The notes below the pieces were generated by a model that ran no database searches, had not been told where the DNA came from, and saw nothing but the letters and a program-made list of their open reading frames with translations. From assembly GCF_001957135.1 (NCBI RefSeq), contig NZ_MPHK01000015.1, forward strand, positions 1-64,000: 64,000 nucleotides of DNA. Direction: 5' to 3'. Position 1 is the stretch's first letter. Each line of letters begins with the position of its first letter. The translations under genes were made by a program, and so were the position numbers. Below, piece by piece: positions 55,108-64,000 of the stretch. This DNA is from Shewanella sp. UCD-KL21 (GTDB lineage Bacteria > Pseudomonadota > Gammaproteobacteria > Enterobacterales > Shewanellaceae).

Positions 55108-55133
55108 TTAAGAGCGAACTCTGTCGCTCTTAA
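55108..55133. terminator. Hairpin after the pilin-like gene
   Basis: Stem TTAAGAGCGA / TCGCTCTTAA with a 6-nt loop; there is no T-run, so termination strength is uncertain. Confidence 0.55.
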
Positions 55134-55237
55134 CTCCTAGCGCCTAACGCTTATCGTCAGCGTTACTCTAGTTTTATCACTTCATTTGACAGACTTGGGA
55201 TATGTCTAGGTGTCTGTCGTCACATATACCAAATTTG

Positions 55238-55678
55238 CTATCTAACTGTAGTATTATTAGCTGAAGCATGGGCAAAGACAATACGCGCACGTACTAAGTC
55301 GTAGCACCAGTTGTAGATAATGGCGTATATTAAGAAGAATACGACCACGCTAATATTCATCAAAAATACTGTCCAGAAATCTAACTGCAATACCCACATC
55401 ATAAAGGGCTGTGTGACAAACATGAGACCCAATTCAAAACCTAGGCCATGACCTAAGCGCATTTTAAAGGTGCGCTTAATTCGGTTATGACCAAATATAT
55501 GGTCAAAGCCTAAGTTGTAAGCATAATTCCAGCACATTGCTATGAGTGACAAACCAATCCCTAAGCCTGTGGCTGATTTGGGGTCTACATCAGTAAAAAA
55601 AGTTGCGGCGCCGATAACAAATACTAAGGCAATCGCTTCAAATAATACGCTGTGAAAAATGCGTTCTTTGGTGTTCAT
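55238..55678 (-). CDS. PACE-family efflux pump (AceI-like)
   Basis: 146 residues from the ATG at 55678 (MNTKERIFHSVLFEA). It has four transmembrane helices in two repeated halves with the bacterial transmembrane pair signature RIFHSVLFE and GHGLGFELGLMF, including the essential Glu (FE) and the Asn-Tyr NYAYNLGFD motif. PACE proteins export chlorhexidine and other biocides by proton antiport. The adjacent divergent LysR gene is the usual regulator. Confidence 0.92.
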   Translation of the reverse strand: MNTKERIFHSVLFEAIALVFVIGAATFFTDVDPKSATGLGIGLSLIAMCWNYAYNLGFDHIFGHNRIKRTFKMRLGHGLGFELGLMFVTQPFMMWVLQLDFWTVFLMNISVVVFFLIYAIIYNWCYDLVRARIVFAHASANNTTVR

Positions 55679-55772
55679 GGTTACTCTCATTACCGTTGTT
55701 GATTGTTTCTTGGTTGCTATAATTATCAATTATTTAGAAAGAATATAGTTAGTTACTATCAGGAAAAGTGAT

Positions 55773-56651
55773 ATGTATAATTTAGAGCAGCTTAGAATGT
55801 TTGTTGAAACAGCGCAGTTGGGCTCATTTTCAGCCTGTGCCCGCCGCTTAGGTAAAGTGCAGTCGGCGGTAAGTCAGGGGATTGCTAATCTTGAAATTGA
55901 ACTCAATACCACCTTGTTTGATCGCACCAGCCGTAAACCGTCTTTAACCGCTCATGGTGAAAGGTTGCTGCCTTTTGCTAAAGGGGTGTTACAGCAAACT
56001 TATGAGTTAGATTCAGTGACTCTTGCATTAAATTCATCTCACGAAACTATGATAAAAATAGCGGTAGATGATGCACTGCTTCCTTTAGTTACAAGTGTTT
56101 TCGATGATTTTTCAAATCGTTTTCCTGCCACGATATTAGAACTTTACGCGGTAGCAACGCCGGACGTATTAACCTTAGTTCATAGCGGGAGAGCAGATTT
56201 AGGCTTGATGTTTGCTAGTAGTGACTTTTCACAAGCGGTGGATTTAGGTTGTATCGGTAGCTTACCCTTCAGTGGGGTGGTGAGCTCTACGCATCCATTG
56301 GCAACCTTGGATGTCGTCAGCGTGGCTGATTTAACCCCATACCGTCAATTGTCTATTAAAGGTCTTGAAGGGGAGGTATTACCGCATTTCCCTAATATTT
56401 CTTCCCATGTTTGGTGGGGCAATAGCTTTAATGCTGTCAATGCCATGGTAAAAGATGGGCTAGGCTGGAGCTACATTCCCGCCCATATGGCCGATCAATA
56501 TCAACAACAAGGCAGTATGGTGCGAATGAATTTAAGTTTTGATCATAAACCGTGGCGAGTACCAGTTGATCGGGTGATGGCAAAACAAAGCGCAAGAGGC
56601 CCAGCCTTGATGTGGCTGGCTGATGCGTTCGTGAACTTACTGGATGATTAA
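55773..56651 (+). CDS. LysR-family regulator of the PACE pump (AceR-like)
   Basis: 292 residues with the N-terminal HTH LGSFSACARRLGKVQSAVSQGIANLE and a LysR effector domain. It is divergent from the PACE gene with a 95-bp gap between starts, the same organisation as AceI/AceR. It probably activates the pump on binding its substrate. Confidence 0.85.
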   Translation: MYNLEQLRMFVETAQLGSFSACARRLGKVQSAVSQGIANLEIELNTTLFDRTSRKPSLTAHGERLLPFAKGVLQQTYELDSVTLALNSSHETMIKIAVDDALLPLVTSVFDDFSNRFPATILELYAVATPDVLTLVHSGRADLGLMFASSDFSQAVDLGCIGSLPFSGVVSSTHPLATLDVVSVADLTPYRQLSIKGLEGEVLPHFPNISSHVWWGNSFNAVNAMVKDGLGWSYIPAHMADQYQQQGSMVRMNLSFDHKPWRVPVDRVMAKQSARGPALMWLADAFVNLLDD

Positions 56652-56664
56652 AAACAGCAAAATT

Positions 56665-56698
56665 TGCAATAGGAAGTTACGTAAAACTTCCTATTGCA
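56665..56698. terminator. Bidirectional terminator
   Basis: Perfect 14-bp stem TGCAATAGGAAGTT / AACTTCCTATTGCA between the convergent LysR and TM2 genes. Confidence 0.85.
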
Positions 56699-56734
56699 TA
56701 TGAAGGCTTAAGCGTTTTGATAAACAAGTTTTAG

Positions 56735-57079
56735 TTATGCTGAGTATTGATCAACTTTACGTGAGTAACGCTGCTGAAAACTAAATGGGCTCATTTTAAT
56801 AGTACGAATCGCATCAACCCAGCCTGCTACCATAGGCACTAATGTCCAGCTAAACAGCAAGTACAAGCTCCCTTTCAGGTACTGACCTAAATAGAATTTG
56901 TGCAAACCTAAGCCACCAAATAACACACTAAACCATATAGCAAGTTTTTGATTTTTGATGCGAACATCCGGGTCGACACCACCGAGGGCATCTAAGCCTA
57001 GCGCGGCATGACATTGTGGGCATGTCACTTGGTTAAGGTCGATTTTTTGGCTGCACTGTGGGCAATTAATCTGTTGCAT
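56735..57079 (-). CDS. Zinc-ribbon TM2-domain membrane protein
   Basis: 114 residues from the ATG at 57079 (TTG four codons upstream is the alternative); GGAG lies 6 nt before it. A zinc ribbon (CPQCSQ..CPQCH) is followed by a TM2 domain: two helices with KFYLGQYLKGSLYLLFSW. TM2 proteins are small membrane proteins without a defined bacterial role. Confidence 0.87.
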   Translation of the reverse strand: MQQINCPQCSQKIDLNQVTCPQCHAALGLDALGGVDPDVRIKNQKLAIWFSVLFGGLGLHKFYLGQYLKGSLYLLFSWTLVPMVAGWVDAIRTIKMSPFSFQQRYSRKVDQYSA

Positions 57080-57713
57080 CGCAAACTCCAATAGTCAAAT
57101 ACGCTGATAAGGCATTATGGGTACAAGTGTGCGCTGAATATAGGTGTGTAGTTCACAAAATTAAAATAAAGCGGCCGTAGCAAAGGGCACTAATTACATT
57201 CAATACTTGGAGCAAGAAATAAGCTCTTGATCATTTATAACTAATTAAGCTACTCGTCTGAAGAGTTAACTTCGATATTTGCTTTAAGGAATACCCATGT
57301 GGTTACCGCAGCGCGAAGCTAACTAAGTTGAACCTGTGTTTGTGTTAATAGGGGATATTTACAGCCGCTGACGCCTTGCAAATCAGCTTAGCTGCAGGGC
57401 GTTTTCAATGAAAAAGCATCCAATGACGAGCGTTATATTGATAAATGAATTCAGGGTTTAATTCAAACGGCCCCATTCATTAATCGTTACCACTTGCTGA
57501 GCTACATAATATTAACGCTTGATAACGTAAGCCCTCATCTGATTGCTAGACGTTTAATTGTGTATCATTTTGTATTGCCAGCTAAAAATAGCTTTTTAAT
57601 AGCTGAAACTTATTTATAAACTCAGTACACTCGATACATCTCAAGCTCTTTATTTAAATTTTATTGATGCGTTTTTTATACTAGGGTTTTGCTTACATAA
57701 TGGATTACAAAAG
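57080..57713. other. Intergenic region
   Basis: About 630 bp between the TM2 gene and the third TPR-GGDEF gene; no gene, RNA or operator recognised. Divergent promoters are expected here. Confidence 0.4.
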
Positions 57714-59600
57714 TTGTCAAAGTTAGTGTCATTATGGATGTCAGCATTCATCCTACTTGTATTAAGCTGTGTCAGTCCTGCCGCTTTTAGTACCCAAGCT
57801 GAAAATGAAGCCCGCGCAGACGAAATCCTTTTGCAATTACTCGATGGCCTAATTCCTTTAGAGGATGATATCCAGCAGGCGATTATTGAGCTAAAAACAT
57901 TAATTCACCCAAATGATGTCGTTAGACAAAAACGCTATGTTCGCACCTATTGCTGGTATCAGAAAAACACAAGCCCAGAGTTGATACAACAAGGCATCAA
58001 CTACGCCAATAAGCAAATCATCCTTTATTCAGACCCATTCCCTTCAGAGATTTTAACCGATTTATACCTTTGTCGAGGCTGGTTTAAAGACATGGCTTCT
58101 GATACTGATGGTGCTTTTGTTGATATCAACAAAGGGATTGAATATGCCTATAAAATAGATAACCCGCGCCTTATTGCTGATGGTCGTAACATTCGTGGCA
58201 GAATGTATTCGTTTAAAGGTAATTACACCGCAGCACTAGAAGATTTTATCACCGCACAGCAGCTTTACGAGTCATTAAACACCCCTTACTGGGAAGCGTA
58301 TAATTTAAGTGATATTGCCAGAACTTACAGTCGCTTTGGCGATCCGGCCTCCGCATTAAAGTATCAAATGAAGCTAGAGCAATATTATATTGATGCTGGG
58401 CAATTATTTAATGCCAATGACATTAATTATCAAATTGCCATTTCATTTCATAAGCTTAAAAGGTATCAACAAGCCATTGAGCGATTTAAGAAAAGCCAAC
58501 AATATTGGTTGGATGACGGTCATGAAATTAATGCTGAGTGGATGTCTATTAAGGTGGCTAGCAGCATGATTAAGCTTGGGCAATTTGAACAAGCAAAAAA
58601 ACGTTTATGGCATGCCCAACGTTATATTAATGACACCAGACCTAATGTATTGGGAGATTTACATTTATACCTCGCGGAAGTGATGTTTCATGAAAATAAC
58701 CTGCCACAGGCATTAATATGTTTGGCTGAAAGCAAACAAGCCTATGCCATCAGTCAAAATGATTTGGGTGCCAGTGCAAGCTTATTACTCACAAGTGAAG
58801 TACTCTCAGGGTTAAATCGCTGGCAGGAGGCATACCAAACCCAAGCTGATTATGTAGAGCTCCATCATCAAATGGATGAAAAGATCCTCGATGAACGTAA
58901 TGCTGAGATGCAAGCACGTTTTGATACCGATAACATAAAAACTGAAAATGAACTGTTAATTGAAGCTGCAGCAATCAAAGATGCACAATTTATTATTATG
59001 CAACGCAATGAAAGTATGCAAATTATCATTATTCTTTTAAGTTGTATTATTTTAGTTTTTGTGTCGATTTTTGCTTATAAACAGATCCTCAGAAAACGCA
59101 CATTCAAGCGCCTTGCATTAACTGATGAATTAACAAATCTTGCCAATCGTCGTGACACCTATGAGCACGGCGACGACTTTTTAAAGCAAGCTGTTGAGGA
59201 AAACGAACCCTTTTCAGTTATCTCGTTTGATGCTGATCATTTCAAAAGAGTTAACGACTCCCTTGGTCATGAAACGGGCGATAAAGTGTTAGTTAAACTG
59301 GCCGATTTAGCCGCAAGTATGGTGCGTGAAACTGACTTAGTCGGTAGGGTTGGCGGCGAGGAGTTTTTGGTATTGTTACCTAATACCACTAAAGCTACTG
59401 CGATACTCATTGCCCAGCGCTTAATTACGATTGTCGATCATTATGATTGGTCAATTATTGCCCCCGATTTAAGGCAAACAGTCAGTGCTGGGGTGGCCTC
59501 TTTTACCAATGAGCAATCATTGGCCCCTTTGTTACTTAAAGCAGATGAAGCACTCTATTTAGCCAAATCAGCAGGCAGAAATTGCGTAAAATCGGTTTGA
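57714..59600 (+). CDS. TPR-GGDEF diguanylate cyclase, with I-site
   Basis: 628 residues from a TTG; the ATG at 57738 (WMSAFILLVLS) is a plausible alternative start. Signal peptide ending near FSTQA, periplasmic TPR-type helices, one transmembrane helix (IIIILLSCIILVFVSIF), then a GGDEF domain with GGEEF and the inhibitory site RETD. It has the same architecture as the pair at 31.5-35.4 kb and so is a dispersed paralogue. The stop lies next to a repeat region. Confidence 0.85.
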   Translation: MSKLVSLWMSAFILLVLSCVSPAAFSTQAENEARADEILLQLLDGLIPLEDDIQQAIIELKTLIHPNDVVRQKRYVRTYCWYQKNTSPELIQQGINYANKQIILYSDPFPSEILTDLYLCRGWFKDMASDTDGAFVDINKGIEYAYKIDNPRLIADGRNIRGRMYSFKGNYTAALEDFITAQQLYESLNTPYWEAYNLSDIARTYSRFGDPASALKYQMKLEQYYIDAGQLFNANDINYQIAISFHKLKRYQQAIERFKKSQQYWLDDGHEINAEWMSIKVASSMIKLGQFEQAKKRLWHAQRYINDTRPNVLGDLHLYLAEVMFHENNLPQALICLAESKQAYAISQNDLGASASLLLTSEVLSGLNRWQEAYQTQADYVELHHQMDEKILDERNAEMQARFDTDNIKTENELLIEAAAIKDAQFIIMQRNESMQIIIILLSCIILVFVSIFAYKQILRKRTFKRLALTDELTNLANRRDTYEHGDDFLKQAVEENEPFSVISFDADHFKRVNDSLGHETGDKVLVKLADLAASMVRETDLVGRVGGEEFLVLLPNTTKATAILIAQRLITIVDHYDWSIIAPDLRQTVSAGVASFTNEQSLAPLLLKADEALYLAKSAGRNCVKSV

Positions 59601-59618
59601 TGTGTAACCCGCCCATAA

Positions 59619-59839
59619 AATCAGTGTATTTTGAAAATAGCTAACGCTTTCGATGGGGCATCCATGCCCCGCTAAATATGGCCTTACGGCCAAGGTAAGT
59701 CGTGGCGCTTCGCCCACACCCGAGTTAAGGGGGAAAGCGCTTGTCCCCCTTAACAATCCCGCAGCGCCCCGGCGAAGTTGTTATCCTCAGTGTATTTCGA
59801 AAATAGCTAACGCTTCCGATGGGGCATCCATGCCCCGCG
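59619..59839. repeat. Direct repeat with palindromic core, two copies
   Basis: The 53-bp segments at 59619-59671 and 59787-59839 differ at three positions; each ends in the palindrome GGGGCATccATGCCCC. Between them is GC-rich sequence with further inverted repeats (GGCCttacGGCC; GGGGGAAAGCG..CCCCC). The copy after the second is followed by TGACATCCATGTCA. This looks like a dispersed Shewanella-type repeat element, not genes. Confidence 0.8.
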
Positions 59840-60054
59840 AAAGCTAACCTGACATCCATGTCAGGTTTACGCTATTTATCTGCATACACATCGGCAACTT
59901 CCAACGGGGAATGATCCAGCGTCTGACTTCATTTGGGTTTATGGAATTAAGCCCTATTTAATTGATTAAACAATAAGTTTACTAGTGAGAACTGATTGTT
60001 TAAATTAGTCAGCACTTAATCAAAACTAAGTTAATACATTAATTAGGAACAGTT

Positions 60055-61358
60055 ATGCTAAAAGGATTTAAAATGCCAGTATTTGCACTGGCAATATTTA
60101 TATGTGTACAAGCCCCTGTAATCGCGCAGGTTACTGAAAAGTGTGATGTGAGAGTAAATGGTAATGTCCCAGAAAATATACCACTGAACAACGTTTACTT
60201 AAGAACATATAACAAAAGTACTGCGATTAAGAAACGTCAGTTTTCTTTTTGCTTTAACAAGCAAGATCTAGAAGTAACTGGTACATTTATTCCGAATAGA
60301 ACTGTTTCGTTAAGTAATAAAATAGACGGAATGCCAAAGGGTATTTATAGCGCGAGTTTGTTTGTTCAAACCAAGGAGGTTGAGCTAAATGATATTACAG
60401 GTATGGCAACAAGAGCCTGTAATTTGCGTTGTAACTATTATTTATACCAAAAGATGCTGGCAAAAGAAGAAATTGCTGCTGCAGCTAAAACCTACCCAAA
60501 ACAACGAGAAAAGCTCGCTGCTGATGACTGGGATGCAATAGTAAAGCTCAATAGCAAACAGTCAGATAAACTCAATAAAGTGTATAGTGAAATGGCCTCT
60601 GTTCAGACAATTGATGTTGAAAATAACCCCATTGACTCACCAGGTCCCTATTCCGGTGCGAACTTTAAATTCCTTCAAGAAAACTCCACAAAATTAACCT
60701 TTTTCAAAAAACTTCGGGAAAGTCAATCCGAAAAGCACAGCTAGAACCTCAGCAGCTAGAAGCATTTGCCAAAGCCAATAGCAATGAATTCGATGAATTA
60801 CATAGAACAGCTAAAAGGAGTTGGGAAGAACAAGTGGTTGTTATTAATCAATTGGTCAGCAAGCTTAAGAACGATGCAACGGAAATTAGCATTACTGTAG
60901 CAAATATACTTGAACAAACTCGTGATAATGCTGAGCTGTATTATGAAGCGTATCTTTCTAACGAGAACAAAACCCCATTCCCTCGATTAAATAATACCGA
61001 ACAATCATTTGAGTTATTGCTGGCTAATTGGAGTATTTCTGCGTATTTATCTCATGCTGATAAATCAACATTCTCGACACTATTCACCGAACGATTTAAA
61101 GCAAATGAAGCTGTGAATATGGACAGGGCTACCGATGCAGCTTTAAGTCAGTTAATCTACATGCCAGCCTACTTTGCAATGATGGATATTACAAAGGGGT
61201 ATGAAAACATCCAGCGAGCATATAGCGGTTTACTGCCTAATTCTAAGCATGAATACCAGTTTAGCGACGCATTACATTCTATTAATTTCAAATATGAAAA
61301 AGGTGCTTGGCGACTAGATAAGGTTTCGCAAGTGGCGATAAATCATTATGAGCAATAA
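60055..61358 (+). pseudogene. Exported protein of unknown function, split by a frameshift
   Basis: Two frames appear to be one gene. The first (60055-60744) starts with a signal peptide ending at VIAQ and has cysteines at CDVRV, FCFNK, ACNLRCNYY. The second runs from upstream of 60834 (in-frame sequence KAQLEPQQLEAFAKANSNEF begins near 60732) to 61358. Adding one A in CGAAAAGC (60730-60735) joins them as KKLRESQSEKAQLEP, giving about 434 residues. No family recognised. It could be a real mutation or a homopolymer error. Confidence 0.7.
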
Positions 61359-61581
61359 AACTTTTTAACGCAGTTGTTGAGTGGGCTGTAACATTACAGC
61401 TCATTTACTTAAAATAGAGTAGGAAGGCTAGTTTGATTATGTTTATAGCCCAACCATTAATTAAATGGGAATAGAATAATTTTTTATACGTAACGACCAA
61501 ACTCCGCCGCAATCTCCAATACCCCCATTCCAAGTTGCTGAAATACGCAGATGAAAATTGTATAGCCATCATGGATGATGG

Positions 61582-61617
61582 CTAAGACTAAGACTAAGAC
61601 TAAGACTAAGACTAAGG
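61582..61617. repeat. Hexanucleotide repeat (ctaaga)n
   Basis: Six head-to-tail copies of ctaaga, the last with one change. Confidence 0.92.
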
Positions 61618-61799
61618 GTACATGGTCGCTATTTAGCATCTATGCTATCGCGACATGAGTAAATCCATTTACTTTCGACTCCCGTCTGAGCCGTTAGGTC
61701 TTATTTTTGAACATGAAGATCATAAGTTGGTCAGAGTTAAATTTTTCGTCGCCACAAATAAACCCAAATCGAAGAGATAGAATATCAGGTGTAAGCGCG

Positions 61800-61867
61800 G
61801 CTGTGACCGTCCATGACATGGACGTCATGGCCGAGCTTTCAGGGATGAACTTGCAGCGTGTCACAGC
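61800..61867. repeat. Dispersed palindromic repeat
   Basis: Outer arms GCTGTGAC (61800-61807) and GTCACAGC (61860-61867) flank the inner palindrome GTCCATGACATGGAC (61809-61823). It shares the 'catggac' style with the repeats at 59.6-59.9 kb. Confidence 0.7.
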
Positions 61868-61963
61868 TGTGCTTGCACGAAGGCCTGCGGCAGGCAATTG
61901 ATAACCATGAAGGTGCGACTTTAGAATATTAGCCGATATCTCAAAGGCTAAACGTTAGGCATA

Positions 61964-61991
61964 AAAAATGTGGCTCATAGGCCACATTTTT
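61964..61991. terminator. Terminator downstream of metH
   Basis: Stem AAAAATGTGGC / GCCACATTTTT with a 6-nt loop. Confidence 0.88.
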
Positions 61992-62051
61992 AATCCAAAC
62001 GAAGTTTGGAAACAATCAAAGAGTAACCTTATGATTACTCTGGATCACTCT

Positions 62052-64000
62052 CTATTCAACATCATAATCCAACACTGGTGCCAACCACTTCTCCGCTTCT
62101 GCCACGCTCATGCCTTTACGTTCGGCATAATCCTCAACTTGATCTTTACCAATATTGGTCACCCCAAAGTAACGTGATTTAGGGTGGGCAAAGTACCAGC
62201 CTGATACTGCGGCGGTTGGGAACATGGCGAAGCTTTCGGTGATATTAAGGTCGATAGTTTCATCGGGTTTAAGTAAATCCCACAATAAGCCTTTTTCAGT
62301 ATGATCAGGACAAGCGGGGTAACCTGGCGCTGGGCGAATACCTTTGTACTTTTCGCGGATCAGTGACTCGTTATCAAGTGCTTCATCGGCAACGTAACCC
62401 CAAAACTCTTTACGTACGCGTTCATGCATACGCTCGGCAAAGGCTTCAGCTAAACGGTCTGCTAGACACTTAACCATAATGGCGTTGTAGTCATCGTGAT
62501 TGGCTTCAAAGCGCGCAACATGTTCATCAATGCCGTGACCTGTGGTAACCGCAAAGCCGCCCATGTAATCGGCGACGCCTGAATCTTTTGGCGCGACAAA
62601 ATCAGATAAGCAGAAGTTGTCATTGCCGACGCGCTCAAGCTGCATCCGCAGATGATGAGTGGTCATTTCAACTTCGGTTCTTGATTCATCGGTATACAAT
62701 TCAATATCGTCATGGTTAACGCTATTGGCTGGAAATAACCCAATTACCGCTTTGGCAGTTAACCATTTTTCTTTGATGATGGTGGCCAGCATGGCTTTAC
62801 CATCTTCATAGAGTTTGCTGGCCTCAACGCCGACTACCTTGTCGGTTAAAATATCCGGGAAGCGGCCGTGTAGCTCCCAGCTTCTGAAAAACGGCGTCCA
62901 ATCGATTCGTTCAACTAAGTCTGCTAATGGGTAATCATCAAAGACTTGGCGACCGAGTTTGTTGGGTTTAAATGGGCTGTAGTTGTCCCAGTCGTGTTGG
63001 CAACGATTTTCGCGCGCAGCGGCAATGGACACTATGGTTTTGCGCTTAGTTTGCGATAAACGTTTTTCACGCATCATGGCGTATTCGTCATAGGCGGCAT
63101 CAATGGTTGGCTGGCGGGTGTCATTGTTAATTAGCTTTGACACCATAGGCACGGCGCGTGAAGCATCTGCAATATAAATCGCCCCTGTTGGTGCATGGGG
63201 GGCAATTTTCACTGCGGTATGAATTTTTGAACAGGTTGCGCCGCCAATAATTGATGGAATGGTTAAACCGGCTTTATGAAAAGCTTTAACGTTATGCACC
63301 ATTTCATCAAGGCTTGGGGTAATCAGCCCTGACATGCCAATAATATCAACGTTTTCAGCTACGGCGACTTCAATGATTTTATCTACTGGCACCATCACGC
63401 CTAAATCAATCACTTCGTAGCCATTACAGGCCAGTACCACGCCGACAATGTTTTTGCCAATGTCATGGACGTCACCTTTTACCGTGACCATTAAGATTTT
63501 GCCGTTTGACTGACCTTCGACTTTTTCTGCTTCAATGTATGGGTTTAAATAAGCCACTGCTTTTTTCATTACCCGCGCGGATTTAACCACTTGGGGCAAA
63601 AACATTTTACCAGCGCCAAATAAGTCACCCACCACATTCATGCCATCCATTAATGGCCCTTCAATCACATCTAATGGGCGGCTGGCTTGCTGGCGGGCTT
63701 CTTCGGTGTCTTGGTCAATAAATTCAGTGATACCTTTAACGAGCGCATGGGATAAACGCTCATTTACAGGCAGGCTTCGCCAAGCTAAGTCTTCTTTTTT
63801 AGCCACTTGTTTGCCGTCACCACGAAAACGCTCTGCAACATCCAGTAGTTGCTCGGTATTGCTTGAGTCAGCCACAGGGCAAGGCAGGTTTTGCACCACG
63901 TTTTCGACTTTGTCTTTTAGCTCTGGGTCAATATCATCGTAAATGGCAAGTTGGCCAGCGTTAACAATGCCCATGTCCATACCTGCTTGAATCGCATGGT
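62052..64000 (-). CDS. metH: Cobalamin-dependent methionine synthase MetH (3' part)
   Basis: The C-terminal ~650 residues are present and the 5' part lies beyond the window; the internal Met at 63980 is not the start, since [17 protein letters not shown] continues across the edge. Seen are the end of the folate domain, the helical cap ([28 protein letters not shown]), the cobalamin domain with the axial His in [14 protein letters not shown], and the SAM-reactivation domain ([34 protein letters not shown]). It methylates homocysteine using methyl-B12. Fits with the B12 transport and QueG genes in the window. Confidence 0.97.
   Translation of the reverse strand, partial: HAIQAGMDMGIVNAGQLAIYDDIDPELKDKVENVVQNLPCPVADSSNTEQLLDVAERFRGDGKQVAKKEDLAWRSLPVNERLSHALVKGITEFIDQDTEEARQQASRPLDVIEGPLMDGMNVVGDLFGAGKMFLPQVVKSARVMKKAVAYLNPYIEAEKVEGQSNGKILMVTVKGDVHDIGKNIVGVVLACNGYEVIDLGVMVPVDKIIEVAVAENVDIIGMSGLITPSLDEMVHNVKAFHKAGLTIPSIIGGATCSKIHTAVKIAPHAPTGAIYIADASRAVPMVSKLINNDTRQPTIDAAYDEYAMMREKRLSQTKRKTIVSIAAARENRCQHDWDNYSPFKPNKLGRQVFDDYPLADLVERIDWTPFFRSWELHGRFPDILTDKVVGVEASKLYEDGKAMLATIIKEKWLTAKAVIGLFPANSVNHDDIELYTDESRTEVEMTTHHLRMQLERVGNDNFCLSDFVAPKDSGVADYMGGFAVTTGHGIDEHVARFEANHDDYNAIMVKCLADRLAEAFAERMHERVRKEFWGYVADEALDNESLIREKYKGIRPAPGYPACPDHTEKGLLWDLLKPDETIDLNITESFAMFPTAAVSGWYFAHPKSRYFGVTNIGKDQVEDYAERKGMSVAEAEKWLAPVLDYDVE

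Larger units (their letters stand above)
61359..62051. other. Repeat-rich intergenic region
   Basis: About 690 bp between the secreted protein gene and metH, with a hexanucleotide repeat, a cruciform-type repeat and a terminator, listed separately. The open frames in both directions at 61694-61901 fall in the repeat and are not genes. Confidence 0.6.

Noticed and set aside
59568..59847. Small genes in both directions
   Set aside because: They lie within the palindromic repeat element.
60729..60735. Programmed -1 frameshift in the secreted protein gene
   Set aside because: The sequence is not a canonical slippery heptamer and no downstream structure stands out; simple mutation or sequence error is more likely.

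Overview
This 64 kb window looks like chromosome of a marine gammaproteobacterium, most likely Shewanella. The base composition is moderately AT-rich. The gene set fits that genus: ccpA-type cytochrome c peroxidase, HemG, RlhA, TIGR03899, DUF3087, DUF3622 and HopJ-type proteins, a PACE efflux pump with a divergent LysR, and several TPR-GGDEF proteins. The species is not determined.

Left end (1-8.1 kb) is accessory DNA. A 5' part of an IS91-associated tyrosine recombinase runs off the left edge. It is followed by a small integron-type cassette array without an integron integrase. Two cassettes can be delimited by exact complementarity between cassette start and attC start; they carry an Imm26-like and an SMI1/KNR4-like (SUKH) protein, both immunity-type families. 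An IS1111-group IS110 element sits inside the attC of the first cassette, between its L' and R' boxes. Its non-coding end contains two short segments that match the two target flanks in the arrangement expected of a bridge RNA. A 3' half of tRNA-Trp with its terminator at 4.1 kb looks like the att scar of a genomic island. Just beyond it is a two-gene unit: a small SAM methyltransferase overlapping a ~1020-residue fusion of a nuclease-like domain, an SF2 helicase and an S24/LexA-like domain. This is the best candidate for an undescribed defence system.

8.4-31.5 kb is mostly core metabolism: AcuI acrylyl-CoA reductase, ergothioneine genes (egtD intact, egtB broken by one in-frame stop), Ohr, HemG with a cytochrome b partner, a DsbA-like lipoprotein, a phosphoribosyltransferase, RlhA, a cobalamin riboswitch with a BtuB-type receptor, HDOD protein, MetR, dodecin and QueG. 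With MetH at the right edge, several genes form a B12 theme: uptake (BtuB), B12-dependent enzymes (MetH, QueG) and the methionine regulator MetR.

31.5-47.7 kb: two adjacent TPR-GGDEF diguanylate cyclases, a long AT-rich gap, a Crp/Fnr regulator with a small partner, an ECF sigma / anti-sigma / DUF4097 operon with an orphaned C-terminal sorting-like tail downstream, rpiA, ccpA, a double cupin, a HopJ-like protein, an MFS transporter, a decayed NapC/NirT cytochrome gene and a Tsx/OmpK-like channel.

47.9-64 kb: a solitary PilY1-like protein, a PAS-GGDEF cyclase, a YkvI-type transporter, a type IV pilin-like protein, the PACE pump with its LysR, a TM2 protein, a third TPR-GGDEF, dispersed palindromic repeats, a frameshifted secreted protein gene, and the 3' part of metH. 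Several genes show nonsense, frameshift or short tandem-duplication events at or near their 3' ends.
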